Source: Ypsolopha sequella (lineage: Eukaryota > Arthropoda > Insecta > Lepidoptera > Ypsolophidae). From it: a stretch of 64,000 nucleotides of DNA. The stretch covers positions 17,626,001 to 17,690,000 of the forward strand of contig OW204000.1 of NCBI GenBank assembly GCA_934047225.1, read 5' to 3'. The number at the start of each line of letters is the position of its first letter. The stretch's first letter is position 1. Position numbers and translations under genes: made by a program. The notes below the pieces were generated by a model that saw only the letters and a program-made list of their open reading frames with translations, ran no database searches and had not been told where the DNA came from. Positions 22,242 through 33,877 of this stretch are shown here, in pieces.

Positions 22242-24552
22242 TCGAGATTTTTTATTTCAGGGCCGTATTTAGAGTGGTATGGAGGTAAACATACTCAAAG
22301 TCCAGGGACTTACGGTTTGTGCTAGGAGGGGGGGGGGAGGTCCCGATTTTTGGTTTGTAGCTTCTGTCTCAAAAGCGGTGCATTATGGCTAAAAGTGGCT
22401 GAAAATAGGTTAAAGTCTATAAAATTGCTCTAACACATAATGCAGTTTCAGAGAAAGTCACCTACAAAACTCAGATTTTTCAAAAAGTGTACTTTTTTCA
22501 AGTTTTTTTGCTAAACTTTGCTTTAATTGCTCTTTATTGTGCATTTTGTGCATTTGTGTTTATTGTATATTTAACAACATTAAATTGTCATTAAAATAAA
22601 TACAAGTATTTTATACAATAAGCCCTGGTAGAGTTCCTTTACCTACTTTACTTCCTGGGTAGCATCAAAATAAATAAATAAAATTAAATAAAGTTTATTA
22701 GCAAAACACAAGGTAACAAAATCTCTTAAAATAGTGTTAAATAAATAAATAAATAAACAAACGCTTGTTCTGAAAAAATAACTTTATTTTGATACGACAG
22801 TTAAAACAGCGACAATATGTGCAAAAGTTCAAGTGAAGTAAAACAAAAGCTTGTAAAAATTACCGAAAAATATCATAGAGGGAAAGGTCGAGGAGAAAAG
22901 AGGAAGAGGAAAACCTAGACGCACAAGTGAAGGATAACAAGAGGTCATAATCATTAGCAGCAGAAAGAGAAGAATGTCGGTTCCTCTTCAAACAAGAGCG
23001 TAGCTCTCAAAGTTCTAGATTGATTGATACACACAAAGTTTTTTAAAAGCACTATCAGGAGTGTATGGTTAATAGCATTGGTTAGTAGTAGTTTTGTAAC
23101 ATTTTACCAAAAACACTATGAGATTTGAATGCAGCATAAGTCTTTCCAAATCCTCGTCGTCACAAGCTGAGGTTGAGGAAGCAGGAAAAAATGATTTCTG
23201 AGGTGGTATGGTGCACCAGCAAAGGAGACATAGTTAAATTATTATCGATACCAAACATTTGTGAAGTCTGTGGCAAACATAAAACCAGACATCTCTTCGC
23301 TAAGGAACATTCCTTCAAGACTTACTACCAGGTCCAGCTCTGGCTTGGAAATGAGCTTTCTCCTGAACTCTGGGGGTAGGAGCGAAATCCAGATAATCTG
23401 CTTGCTCATGTTCAAACAAAAGACTTAGCCGCCCCAGATGAAGTGCTGAATATTATATTCTGTCGTTGCACCAAAAGATGCGCCAGTAGCAAATGTGGGT
23501 GCAGGAAAGCATCATTAAACTGCTCCCCTGTTTGTCGAAACTACCACGGGAATTATCTCAAAGGCATCCCCATCTCGAAAGATCATGATGATAATGCCAA
23601 GGAAGCCCCCTCACATCCTTAGAGGAAGCAATGGGAAAATTTAAATTGCCACCATCTGAACAGATCTCAGTACACTCTAGCCCAAAGAGGGTAAAAAAAT
23701 TAAAATCTCATTTTACAATCTTAATATTTTTCTATATTTTAACTTTTTTTAATTTTTAAAATATACAAAATATATGGCGCTTTTTTATGATATTGTACCT
23801 TCCCATAATGTACCACTATCCATTTAGCCAATTATTTACTCGATAATGAAAAGAAGACATAAACAAAGGTTCTGTTTTGCGCATTTCTTATGCAAAATAT
23901 AAAAAAAATTAAGTAATTTTGGTTAGCGGAATTAAAAAAAAGTTCTCTGTGTCGATTCTCGAAATTTTCGTTAATATAATTATAACACTTTCCTTAGAAA
24001 TGCACAATAAAGAATAGATGAGGCAAAAACATTCATTAAAATTAGAGTGAGTTGACAAAATACATTGTTTACTGTGCAAGGAGACACTGGCCGAGCTTAC
24101 AATGAAGTTATGACTCATTCATCATCAACGGGACTCAGAAGTTCAGAAGTGCGCGCGGCTTTCAGTCGTGTGCTGGAATCCCTTCCCTCCTTCGAGTCCT
24201 GATGATGATGTGTCATAACCTCATTGAAAGCTTGACCTGTACCTCCATGCACAGTTAAAAAAGCGAGTCAAATCCGTAATTAAAATATTTGAGATGAGGC
24301 AAGGCTATATCCGAAACTGTTAAGAGATACGGGTCATGTGTCAGAGCAATCTTGTAGGGAATTTCATATACTTGAACTTATTCTCAACCACTTTTTAGCT
24401 ACAGTGCGCCGCCTTTGAGATAGAAGCGAATAACCAGAAAACTAGAAACGCCCCCCTCTCCAGCCCAAATCTACTAAAAGCCCTATCCAAGGCCTTTGAG
24501 TATGTTTACCTCCTTACTACTCTAAATACGAGTTGAAATAAAAAATCATCAA
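22242..24552. mobile_element. DNA element with long degenerate inverted ends and a CXC-protein relic
   Basis: The left end (GATTTTTTATTTCA then CGTATTTAGAGTGGTATGG, AGGTAAACATACTCAAAG) reappears reversed at about 24494-24552. Weaker inverted similarity continues for about 250 bp inside (CTTCTGTCTCAAAAGCGGTG; GCTCTAACACAT). The interior holds a decayed gene ending in a CXC cysteine cluster (23173-23622). I do not recognise the transposon superfamily, and the target duplication is not clear. Outer borders are good to about 15 bp. Confidence 0.6.
23173..23622 (+). pseudogene. CXC (tesmin-like) cysteine-rich protein, C-terminal part
   Basis: One frame with a single internal stop (TAG at 23377-23379, in a WGW-like position). 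Upstream of the stop: NICEVCGKHKTRHLF and a YYQVQLWLGNELSPELWG segment. Downstream: IIFCRCTKRCASSKCGCRKA then SLNCSPVCRNYHGNYL. The C-x-C-x4-C-x5-C-x-C-x6-C-x3-C pattern is a zinc-binding CXC motif. A very similar combination (a QQWLGN-like stretch followed by a CXC motif) is familiar from uncharacterised, multi-copy insect proteins. Lying between inverted repeats, it is probably the element's own gene. No earlier domain is recognisable upstream. Confident on the motif, not on the role. Confidence 0.6.
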
Positions 24553-24697
24553 TGTTATGTATGTCGCGATCACTATAATGTGATTTTATTACACACAGAG
24601 ACTGCGAGGACACATTGTTTGGTCCACAGAACTCTATGTGGTCGGCGCCAAAGTCACGATACTTTTAAAGCTACTAGAATATCATTAAAAAAAACAT

Positions 24698-24964
24698 GTT
24701 TTGTCTACTTAAAATTGGAATAAAACACTATTTATGGCTAAAATATAACGTTTTATTCTAAATTATTTCTTAATACACTTCAATTATACAAAATAACAAG
24801 ACAGGTGTGTTGATAAAGAAGTGAAACTAAACATAAAGTTAAATACAGTACAAAGAAACGGATTTTTAAGTTAGTTTTAGTAAAAACTTAAATTATTATT
24901 TTTAGCCATAAATCGTGTTTTATTATTTTTTAATGGCAGTCGCCTAATTTTAAGTAGACAAAAC
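24698..24964. mobile_element. MITE with GTTTTGTCTACTTAAAATT ends
   Basis: Both ends carry GTTTTGTCTACTTAAAATT in inverted orientation, and the next block (TTTATGGCTAAAA) is also mirrored. No coding. Confidence 0.7.
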
Positions 24965-25006
24965 AAAAAAATATCTAACTCGACAACTAGAAAACTTTGC
25001 ATAATA

Positions 25007-25272
25007 GTAAATTCAGTCAGAAATTATCAGGATCGCTTCCTTTATCACCATCCCTCAAAATATTTACATCGATATCTAAAGCATCCTGTATACTATTATT
25101 ATTTGTAAACATGACCTTGGGACTATTCTTTGGACTATTCTTTGTAAATTCAGTCAGAAATTATCAAAATCACTTCCTTTATCATCCCTCAAAATATTTA
25201 CATCGATATCTAAAACATTCTGTATTATATTATTATTTGTAAACATGACCTTTAGCTTGGGACTATTCTTGG
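25007..25272. repeat. 137-bp tandem duplication
   Basis: GTAAATTCAGTCAGAAATTA begins at 25007 and again at 25144, and the two units are about 90% alike. On the minus strand both units keep the same peptide frame (MFTNNNxIQ, then LDIDVNILRD-DKGSDxDNF), so the duplicated DNA may come from the end of a coding region. It is not recognised. Confidence 0.7.
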
Positions 25273-25337
25273 GCGTTATATTCATTTATTGTAACTTCTA
25301 TTAGAGAATTAAATGAGACTTGAATATAATTCATGAG

Positions 25338-25622
25338 TTATATAAAAACGGCTCACCTCAATACGTGTTATGATCGGGAAAGCCGACCAGTTTCAGCAGA
25401 TTTAGACTGCCTTCATCTGGGCGAGTGAAGACGTTTACGCGACGACGTTACGCCTCACACTCACCTTCATATGGGCGAGCGAATACGTTTAGTTTGAGTG
25501 TGAGACGTAACGTCGTCGCGTAAACATCTTCACTCGCCCAGATGAAGGCAGTCTAAATCTGCTGAAACTGGTCGGCTTTCCCGATCATAACACGTATTGA
25601 GGTGAGCCGTTTTTATATAAAT
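25338..25622. repeat. Long palindrome (foldback element)
   Basis: Arms begin TATATAAAAACGGCTCACCT and are almost perfect complements for over 100 bp, including GGGCGAGTGAAGACGTTTAC. The centre contains a second related pair. No coding. A hairpin with CTGAAAC near its arms recalls the ribozyme-like motifs, but the GAAA box is absent. Confidence 0.85.
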
Positions 25623-25629
25623 CATTGTA

Positions 25630-26399
25630 ACTTCGTTCAAAATCCGAAGAATCGATCCTTACTGGCTTTTAGTAAACTGACTAAGTAGTTAGTAACGGTT
25701 AGACGGACATCGGACACAAACTTCCTAAAGTTACCCCTAACTACTTGATCGGTCCTCCCTCTCCATGCGATGCCCTCGATTGTTCCAATATTCAGTTATG
25801 TAAATGCGCTATGTAAACTTCAAGGTATGAATAGATCTAAGTAGTTTGATCCAAGGAGTTTGTTCAGAAGTTAGTAGCTGTTTCATATATGTTTGTGTCG
25901 ACAGAACAACATTAGTGACATGCAAGAGCCTTGGAAAATCAAACTTCTAGTATGAAGTTACCCAGTTTCTGAAAGTATAATATGTGATACAAGTAATACT
26001 TTGTCGTCTTAGTTCGTAAACCGAACTTTACCGAATTAAAAGCGACTACAACCATTTACATACCGACGCAATCACAAAAACATCTAAAGCGCTCCATATG
26101 CAGGTATAAAGTGGTTTTTGGTTTTTTGATTGAATCGTTTTGTTAACAATAATATTATTTAACTATCTAACCGAAATACATGCGAATTAAGAAGCGGTAT
26201 AGAGTAATATATTTTTTGATAGTTTTTTTTGTTTCTGATGAATAAAAATACCTGTAATAATAAATACTTATGTGCGATATAAATAAACATTGTTGGAGTA
26301 AAAAAACGAAAATCTTTCACCAAAAGTCAAAGATACCTATCGACGGACAACGAGCGAGCTAAAACGAGTCTAATTTATTAGGTAGAGGTAGTTTTGCAA
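25630..26399. other. No gene recognised
   Basis: AT-rich, no repeats shared with the rest of the window noticed. Confidence 0.4.
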
Positions 26400-27185
26400 G
26401 AGTAGGGTTCCGTAGTTCGACAGTTTTGGGAATTCTGTCAGTTTGTTTTCATGAATTTCTCAATCACTATATTTTTCCTGTAATCTTTATGTAAGCACAT
26501 ATTACCATGATTTTTTCTCATATTTTATGTTCCATCAGTTTTGAAAATAAGGGGGACAACATTTTTTGTTGTTTTTCTAGGATTTATCGAAATAGTTGCA
26601 AGTAAATATAGCCAAGTTAAATATTTTTACAATTAGCTCTTTAATACCTACAATTTGATATTCATATTGTATAAAAAAATATCACTTTTTATATTTCTCA
26701 TTTGTGTTCAACTTTTAGTTTCCTTGTAATTGACCAGTTATAACCTATAATAGATATTTTTTTCATACTTTTCGGTCCATTAGTTTCGGAGATTAGGGAG
26801 GGGGAGCACATATATTTTTTGTAGTTTTTCAAAGATTTCTCGAAATCAGTGCCAGTAAATATAGTTAAGGTATATATTTTTACAATCAACTCTTTAATAA
26901 TAATTATTAAAGTGCATTAAAACTCTTTTTATTTACAATTTGATACCCATATTTTCAGGATATTTTTTTTATTTTTCTCCCAAAAGGGATACAAAAGTAT
27001 TGTAAATATTTTGAACTATTTCTAATTCTTTAAATTTTTTTACACCTTGTTATGTGGGCAAATTAATGCTATTTTTGTGTCAAATTTGCTAAAGTTATGA
27101 GGCTGTGTGATACGGACGGATGGACGGAGAACGGAGCCTCACCATAAAGGTTTCATTTGTACCTCTTAGGTACTACGGAGCCCTA
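26400..27185 (-). repeat. Dispersed repeat, GGTTCCGTAG family (inverted copy)
   Basis: The part 26945-27185 is the reverse of 13424-13690. At 26403 a further GGGTTCCGTAG occurs in the opposite sense, so ends facing outwards may delimit one element of about 780 bp. Inside, two related stretches (26640-26720 and 26880-26950) share 'ACAATT(A/C)A(G/C)CTCTTTAATA'. Confidence 0.55.
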
Positions 27186-27644
27186 ATAATAAATAAGCTG
27201 AGTTATTTAGGATAAGCTATATTTTTACAGTAATTTTTTTTAATAATTCAAATAAACGTTGAAAATTTATAAAAATACGTTGATATTGCGAGTTTGCTTG
27301 CTTCCGCTGAGCAGATAAGTGTAAAATGTGGGCGTTGGAGCAGGACAAATTTCTTCGAGTACCCTCACTTTATAACTTCTTTTTGTGTTTGCGGGTTTTG
27401 TTTGATGCTGGCACCACAAGCGGTACTTTTCCATTATTTACTTTGAAAGTAAAGGTGACTTTGAAATAAATATTTGTAAGCTTTCTTTAATTTCTGCCAC
27501 GTGAGCACGTGTACTACGTAACTCGTTGACCTACAAACTTGCCACTTTTACTGTTGTGTACAAAGTTCATCTTAAAATGGTACTTTGTTAAATTCTTCTA
27601 CTTGTGTACTTTTCAAAGTGAAATGTTTGTTTTTATTACGTATT

Positions 27645-28174
27645 ACCATAGATAAATAAAGGAAGGATAGATTGCTATCTCCTTGTAGGTACTGTTCGCA
27701 ATATTAAAAATAACGTTGCTAGATGACGTTACTTGTCTCGCTGGAAATAAAATTTGTCTGAAATCGACGAAATATAGCATTTTACTGTTTTGGTTCATCA
27801 TATTTATTTATTTTATGAATAAAAACACAAAATGTTCATAACATCGCATCAGAAAATAGTGAATTCTTAATCAGGTGTTTTTAACATTTTTTTCATTAAT
27901 CTTTCGGTGGTAAGCTGGCAATCTAACTAAGCGTGCAGATGGTTATTCTGGATTCCGGTAGATGGCGCACAACGATCAATTAATCAAAATATGTGCATTA
28001 AAATACGCTTTATTTACCTAACACACAATACTCATACATACCGGTATATAACTTTACTCTTTGACTCAACTGTCATGCACGGTTGAGCGATTTATCCTCA
28101 GATTTATCGTATGCCATGTGTCGCGTATTGTCGTATTCTAGCAAATTTTTGTTTTTGTGGGCGCAGTATAGTTG

Positions 28175-28251
<77 letters not shown>

Positions 28252-28431
28252 ATTTCGTTTCATCAACTGTTCGATAGATGGCACTAGGTATGTCACAATT
28301 TATCTAGTATAGTAGCGACATCAAAAATAATAAGTCGAACTACTAGGTACCGGCGAAAATAATAAGTTTTACGCGGGCTTTGTTCTAATGTACGGAGTGA
28401 GCAATATATCCTTCCTTTATTTATCTATGGT
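27645..28431. mobile_element. Terminal-inverted-repeat element with internal (AC)n
   Basis: Ends ACCATAGATAAATAAAGG (then AAGGATA) and complement extend for about 32 bp with a few mismatches. It holds a long AC microsatellite. No transposase frame was recognised. A partial extra copy of the end, TTTATCTATGGTATTAC, follows at 28434-28450. Confidence 0.7.
28177..28247. repeat. (AC)n microsatellite, 71 bp
   Basis: Uninterrupted alternating AC. The reading frame through it (repeating Thr-His) is not a gene. Confidence 0.98.
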
Positions 28432-28529
28432 ATTTTTATCTATGGTATTACTTTGTGAGTAGCGTTCAATATAATCAGTTAATTGTTTCTAGGTTTGTTT
28501 GCCTTTGCTACGGGGCGCGCCGTAACAAA

Positions 28530-29170
28530 TGATAATTGTCTTGCTTTGAAGTCTTGCCTGTCTTGGCTTTTATTTGTGGCCAGTATCATTTTGCGAAAAA
28601 AGAGTGTCAGACGCGATATAATCGATTATGTCGTGAATCGGAACGCAGGGAATTTCGATTGTAAAGACAAACTAAGGACGTCAAAAAGAACCTAATTTAG
28701 CATGAAATGAAGAAAAATGTCAAAAAGAACCTAATTTTGCAATAAATGAAATTTCTATACGATATTTCAAACTGACTTGATAGTCATTCCGCAACGGGGC
28801 CCGGAAAGTTCGATTTTCAAAACTAATTTCGAGTAGTAAGTAAACTTTTTCATAAAAGTAGCAAAGATTTCAAAAGTTTAGATGAGCCCCGGCACCTAAA
28901 ATCTATTGCATTGTTAACATAATGCCGACGCGCGCACAATATGAGTGCGCAATCTGTCTACCCACGGTCAGCAAACTGATCAGACTACGAAAGTCGTAAA
29001 AGTTCAAAATTTTAAGTGCACTTAAGGCGTCCAACTATTACTGTGTTCAGATGAACACTGATTCCAAACGTGTGAGCGTCACCCATTTAAAAGTGGAAAC
29101 ATTTTGGTGTTGTCATACTATGGTAAGGGAATCATATCTTTACTTTTGAAATCTTTTTGTGAAGGTGTGT
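28530..29170 (+). repeat. P-like repeat, related to 51497-51812 and 11040-11335
   Basis: 28530-28850 is about 95% identical, in the same orientation, to 51497-51812, including 'GAATCGGAACGCAGGGAATT', 'CGCAACGGGGCCCGGAAAG' and a doubled 'CAAAAAGAACCTAATTT'. 28855-29130 matches 11040-11335 reversed, and that copy includes a THAP start. The two halves may be parts of one family joined here. Confidence 0.7.
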
Positions 29171-29823
29171 TAATTCGAAAACCATTTCGAGATTTTAATT
29201 TAACAAGTCGTATTTTAGAACTTGTGGTCTTAAAAACCTCATGATGATGAATATTTTTACGAAAAAGCTGCAACTTCTATTTGCCTTAGTGTGACGTCAC
29301 TTGAGAAATGTCTGTTTAGAAATGTGTTCTTTGCGATCAAGATAAATTTATAATAATTAGTTTCCGACTGATTTGACAGCTGAATGACATATGAGTAGAC
29401 AGACAGAGACTGACCACTTTTTTTACAAGCAATCACACATTACGATCAGAATAATGTTTAAAATTCTCAACTGACGTCATATCGGACAATTCTTTAAAAA
29501 AATCATGAAAAGTAATGGTTAATTGTTATATAATTATTGTTTTTATTTAACATTATAAAACCTAAATAACATTAAAAAACTAGACTACTTATAAATGAAT
29601 ATAAATATAAAAGATAAAATTATACCTAACTAAATAAAAAAAAAACTGTTGGTTAATGGTTAATTTATATACCAAAATAAAGAAAATTGTATCCTCAAAT
29701 GACGTTCTCTGAAAAAATAAATAAAAAAGAATCTTTTAAAAATTAAGCTATGGGAATAGGTCTTTGTATACTGTGCATAGTATTCTAGAGGAATTGAATT
29801 TTCACCTTAAAAAGCAAGTTATA
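29171..29823. other. No gene recognised
   Basis: AT-rich; no frames or repeats of note. Confidence 0.4.
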
Positions 29824-30267
29824 TACAGGATGTCCAGTATTTTTTTCTGTTTTTTTATTCGTACTAATTATAACACTTTTTAAGCCGATGAGCACATAGG
29901 TCTCGATACTTTTTTTTACACCACAGACCTTTAAATGTTGATGAAAACATTTCAATGGTCAAGTTTCATGTTTTCAATTTTTTTTCCTGGGAAAACCGTT
30001 ACCGTTTTTGAAAAACAGTGAATTCAGTTTCATAAGAAAAATCATTAAAAAAATAACCAAGAATAAAAAAAGTGAAAACTGCTTCAGTATTACAAATAAA
30101 ATTGAAGAAAAGAACTAAGGATAGAAAATACTAGATATTTCATAAAAGTTCAAAAATCTCGAAAACCATACGACATTTGTTAGAACTACGTTGAGTTATT
30201 CTGACAGGGCATGGTTGCAGCTATCTATGGTTTTCGTTTGAAGCACTACTTATTGGGCATCCTGTAT
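29824..30267. mobile_element. MITE with TACAGGATGYCCARTA ends
   Basis: Left TACAGGATGTCCAGTA and right complement of TACAGGATGCCCAATAAG. About 440 bp, no coding. Similar ends are frequent among short Tc1/mariner-like elements of insects (recollection). Confidence 0.6.
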
Positions 30268-31039
30268 GTGTGTGAAGTATGGCGGTAACGCCGAATCACG
30301 TTGGCTTTAAATAACTTTCAGTGAAATGTGGGTAGACACGTGGTAGACACCCACCTTTGGATGTCGCAGTTGTGTATATTTTACAAAGAAAACCTCGGGA
30401 CGAACCGATCCTATTCCCGGTAACACTTAGAATTGTCGAACTTGGTTCAGGTTTCCTGAGCCACAAAGGAGACGCCCACGTCCTTCTACGTAATCGCTCC
30501 GGATTGTTGTCACAAGGACTAGACTGGCGTCTCTCTGACGTTCTTATTACGCAGAACTGGGGTACTGGGGCGTATTTGTCTTAATATCTCTAGGATGGGG
30601 CGAATGTTCTCGGAATTCAATTGTGTTTATGAATATAAAAACAATAACTGTATCTCCGAGAGGGTAGCAGAGGAGTTTAGTAGCAACTCTTCAAACTCTC
30701 GGTCACTCACTATAATAAGATCGGAGTAGGTACCTTTCTAGAGATAGGCCCAAAATACCCAGAAATACATGGTTGTAAGATCACACGATGCATGGGTGTA
30801 TCTTAGTGTTTGAGTTCCTTTAGAGTTTAGCAAGTGGTGAGTAGTGCAAAAACATTATGCACATAATTCTTTAGCGGTTATAAACTCGGACCTTCTGTTA
30901 AAAAGTCCAGCAAGCCGGTAAGTTTAAGCCTTTGTACTCGCTAGCGAGTCTAGTGACTGCATGAAATATTTATAGTATGAGCGGTTTACGACAGACCAGA
31001 ATTTCTAACACAAAATGTTTTACGCAGTCGCTAACGTGT
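30268..31039. other. No gene recognised
   Basis: A 75-codon ATG frame at 30357-30584 lies in less AT-rich sequence but has no family features. A weak possibility of a degraded coding copy remains. Confidence 0.35.
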
Positions 31040-31047
31040 ATCAGGAC

Positions 31048-31611
31048 TAGAGATGTGTTTCCACCCGGGAAAATTCCCGGAAAGTTTCCGTGAAAACGCT
31101 CGTTTGGGAAAATATTCGGGTGTTTCAATTTTGACATTTTGTTTTAATATATTTTGAAATAAAAGCTATCCACCATGGCAAATGAGTAGATTTGCCGTAT
31201 TGTAGCTAAATGACAGAAAGTTCTTTAATTGACATTATCATTGTTTTCTCCATACAAAAAATAATCCTTTTTTTTTCTCAGAAAGTAATGCATATTTCAG
31301 AAAAACTTTATCAGTAAAAGGTGTTTGTAATAGCGTCAGCAGTCTATCAAAAAAAAATTGTTCGGTTACTTAACCTTTTAATTAAATATTTTCATGTGCC
31401 TGTAGTTTCCAAAGCGCATATTTTCGCAGTTAAGTTTAAGGAAATAAAATGTTGGCTGTGACTTCCTCTATCACCTGCAGTATGTTTCATTTTAAGTTTC
31501 ATTGTGTGAAGAAAAATGAAAAAACCAACCGATTGGGAATTTTCCCCGATAAACACCGGGAATTTTCCGAAAACGGGAATTAACCCGAGAATTTTCCCGC
31601 GCTCATCTCTA
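31048..31611. mobile_element. hAT-type MITE, 564 bp
   Basis: Ends TAGAGATG...CATCTCTA with mirrored subterminal GGGAAAATTCCCGG-type blocks. The 8-bp flanks ATCAGGAC (31040-31047) and ATCAAGAC (31612-31619) differ at one base. No transposase: the frame at 31392-31616 (-) reads through the end repeat and is not a gene. Confidence 0.85.
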
Positions 31612-31619
31612 ATCAAGAC

Positions 31620-32419
31620 AGACCCAAACTAATGGTAGGCGAAATGAGATGCCACTGTTACCCATCAATTAATCAAATTAAGAGCTCTTGTTGATAAAGC
31701 CATCTCCATTCTTATCTATTTATTTGTTCATATCCGTTTAGAGGACCAATAGAACTCGATATTTGCTGTTATCTTTATCCAATTTATACCTGGCTCTACC
31801 CATATACAGGTTGATGATTTAGTCAGCAACTTGTGTTACAAATAGGTTATATTCATGATACTGATTCTGATGTTGAAGAAAATTTATAAAAATGAATACT
31901 TTTTTTTTTTTTATTTATTAACGATATTTTGGGGCCACAAAAATTTCTAGTGTACGACCGACATGATGAAATTGACTCAGTCTTGGCGGAGCGGCGGCGA
32001 AGTGGGGAGGGGCAACCGAGTAGGTAAGTACTAGTGCTCCACACGATAGTAACCGTTCATCAAGATAATTTTAGGACATAAAAAAGAGCATAACACCTTT
32101 TTCAAGTGGTATTAATTTTTTTGCTGTTTTTTGGAATAAGCATCATGTATATACTAATTCATGTGACGTAAGTTGTGGACCAAATCGATAACCTCTATAC
32201 CTTGTTCATTATATAATTCAATTAATCAAATCATTGGTAATACCTGGGAATATTGCCTAGTTAATGAACACTTTATTGTACAAAAATAAGAAAATAAGGT
32301 ACATACAAAGAACATATAAAACGCAGGTGTGGACTTAATCATATAAGAAATTTCTTCCAGTTTAATAAATACATTTTTATCTTAGAAATTTGAATCAGTG
32401 CATACCATAAATAATAAAA
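31620..32419. other. No gene recognised
   Basis: AT-rich with a T-run near 31900. The short frame at 31853-32044 (-) has no features. Confidence 0.4.
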
Positions 32420-33035
32420 AGTTATTTTAACCCAATAATCTAAACCTAAATACAACATACAAATACATACATAAATACACAGATACTTTTAAGAACTAAA
32501 TAATATTTTGAGGACGACCTCTTGAAAAAAATGATATACATATACTTATACAACGTGTAACAGAAAGGTGTAACCATATTTGAAGAGCTTATTCAGTCAA
32601 TGATATAGAACAACTTTTACTATGGACCCAACCCTGAAATCTCAAAAAAAAAACTGACCTTCCATACATTTCGGCCGAGCGGCATTGCATTTTTCTATGA
32701 AACAGTTAATTTATTTTTTCGAGATACAGGGTTTGTTCCATAGTAAAAGTTGCTCTATATCATTGACGGAACAAGCTCTTCAAATATGGTTACACCTTTC
32801 TGTTCTGTTCTTGTTAAAGATTTTTTTTTCTACCACCATTTAGTCCTGACTGGAAAGGTATTTTAAACCTATAATCTAAACATACATAAATACATAAAAT
32901 ACTTTGAAGACGAAGACGAAAGGGGTTAGAAGAAAATGGAATATTTTGTTTTTTTTCTACGACTGGTAAATTATTTTAAACATATAATCTAAATATAAAT
33001 ATAATACATACATGAATACAAGTACTAATATTTGG
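32420..33035. repeat. Imperfect tandem repeat interrupted by a palindrome
   Basis: The phrase TATTTTAA-(A/C)CC-ATAATCTAAA plus an ATACATAAATAC stretch occurs three times (about 32422, 32860 and 32972). The second and third units are adjacent; the first is separated by the foldback element 32561-32806. Confidence 0.6.
32561..32806. repeat. Foldback MITE, GGTGTAACCATATTTGAAG arms
   Basis: CAGAAAGGTGTAACCATATT and complement at the ends, with TAGAACAACTTTTACTATGG also mirrored. No coding. Confidence 0.8.
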
Positions 33036-33039
33036 TGGT

Positions 33040-33095
33040 GCTCGCAGGCCGGTCTTGGCCCGCGGGCCGTGGTTTGGAGACCCCTGCCCTAGAGT
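33040..33095. mobile_element. One end of a hAT-like element
   Basis: GGCCCGCGGGCCGTGGTTTGG and AGACCCCTG resemble the common hAT end CAGGGGTCTCCAAAC in reverse. No matching left end was found nearby. Confidence 0.4.
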
Positions 33096-33107
33096 GATTT
33101 ACTCATC

Positions 33108-33152
33108 ATTCCACTGACGACGACTACAATTTAGTCGAAATATATCTCGAAA
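33108..33152 (+). ncRNA. Hammerhead-ribozyme-like motif (copy d)
   Basis: Plus strand: UUCCA, CUGACGA (fits CUGANGA), C, GACUA-CAAUU-UAGUC, GAAA, UAUAUC, UCGAA. Helix II is perfect. Helix I UUCCA/UCGAA has one mismatch. A canonical C lies at the predicted cleavage position. Confidence 0.55.
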
Positions 33153-33186
33153 ATAATCTAAAGCTAAAATAATATGTTGTTTATTA

Positions 33187-33453
33187 TACAAGGTGACTTT
33201 TTGATCGTCGTCCAAATTCATACTGGAGACTTGATAAGTGATCAGTATCTTGGATAAATAAAACATTTTGTGAAATCTGTAAAATGAAATTTCGGCTTCC
33301 CATAGAAATTAACTTCCAGTTCCGAGTGAATCACTATGGGGAGTCAAAATTTCATTTTACGTATTTTACAAAAATTGTTATTGATCCATGATACTGATCA
33401 CTTACCAAGCCACCATTATGAATTTGGACGATGGTCAAAAAGTCACCTTGTAT
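33187..33453. mobile_element. Foldback MITE, ACAAGGTGACTTTTTGATC family (copy 1)
   Basis: Ends TACAAGGTGACTTTTTGATC and complement, with arms that include CCAAATTCATA and AAGTGATCAGTATC. Copy 2 is at 42733-43000. The right end is only 2 bp from the next MITE. Confidence 0.85.
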
Positions 33454-33455
33454 AA

Positions 33456-33620
33456 TTGTGTCGATTCGGCGTAACACGACTTAACTTATTTGACAGAACT
33501 AACCTTATTTTAAGCGTCCTGTCTTTTTATTTCTGTATCGAAAAGACTAGGACAGAATGCTTAAATTAAGTTTAGTCCTGTCAAATAAGTTAAGATGTGC
33601 TACACCGAATCGACACCATT
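33456..33620. mobile_element. Foldback MITE, CGATTCGG family (copy 2)
   Basis: Same family as 7116-7281, inverted. It abuts the preceding MITE. The interior stems TTAACTTATTTGACAG and AAGCGTCCTGTC are shared. Confidence 0.85.
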
Positions 33621-33659
33621 GTATTATATACTATAATCATAAAGTAGTAAAAATGTCGT

Positions 33660-33877
33660 TTATGTACATTGAATATTTTAAATGAATTATGTTTGGTCAC
33701 AGGGACCAAAACTACAATTTGTGTCTTTCTGTATATTTGGATGCGGTTTTTTTATCATCGTAGTGACCCTGAGCAACAATTGTATAAGCTATAAGGGGTG
33801 TTGATAACACAACCGCCAAGCCGAAAACGGGGCAAAGATTGAATAAACGCGGGCGGAGCCGCGGCCGAAAGACTGGT
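33660..33877 (+). mobile_element. Helitron-like 3' end fragment
   Basis: Ends GCGGGCGGAGCCGCGGCCGA then AAGACTGG before TATAC, like 259-300 reversed (there CTAG). Shares 'TTGGATGCGGTTTTTTTATC' with 3700-3830. The CTGG end is one base off the usual CTAG. Confidence 0.45.

Noticed and set aside
25380..25415. Tenth hammerhead-like motif in the palindrome at 25338-25622
   Set aside because: There is a CTGAAAC box and a paired GGTCGG/CCGATC hairpin, but GAAA-UAUAU is absent, so the core cannot form.
28083..28277. 64-codon frame on +
   Set aside because: It is mostly Thr-His from the (AC)n microsatellite.
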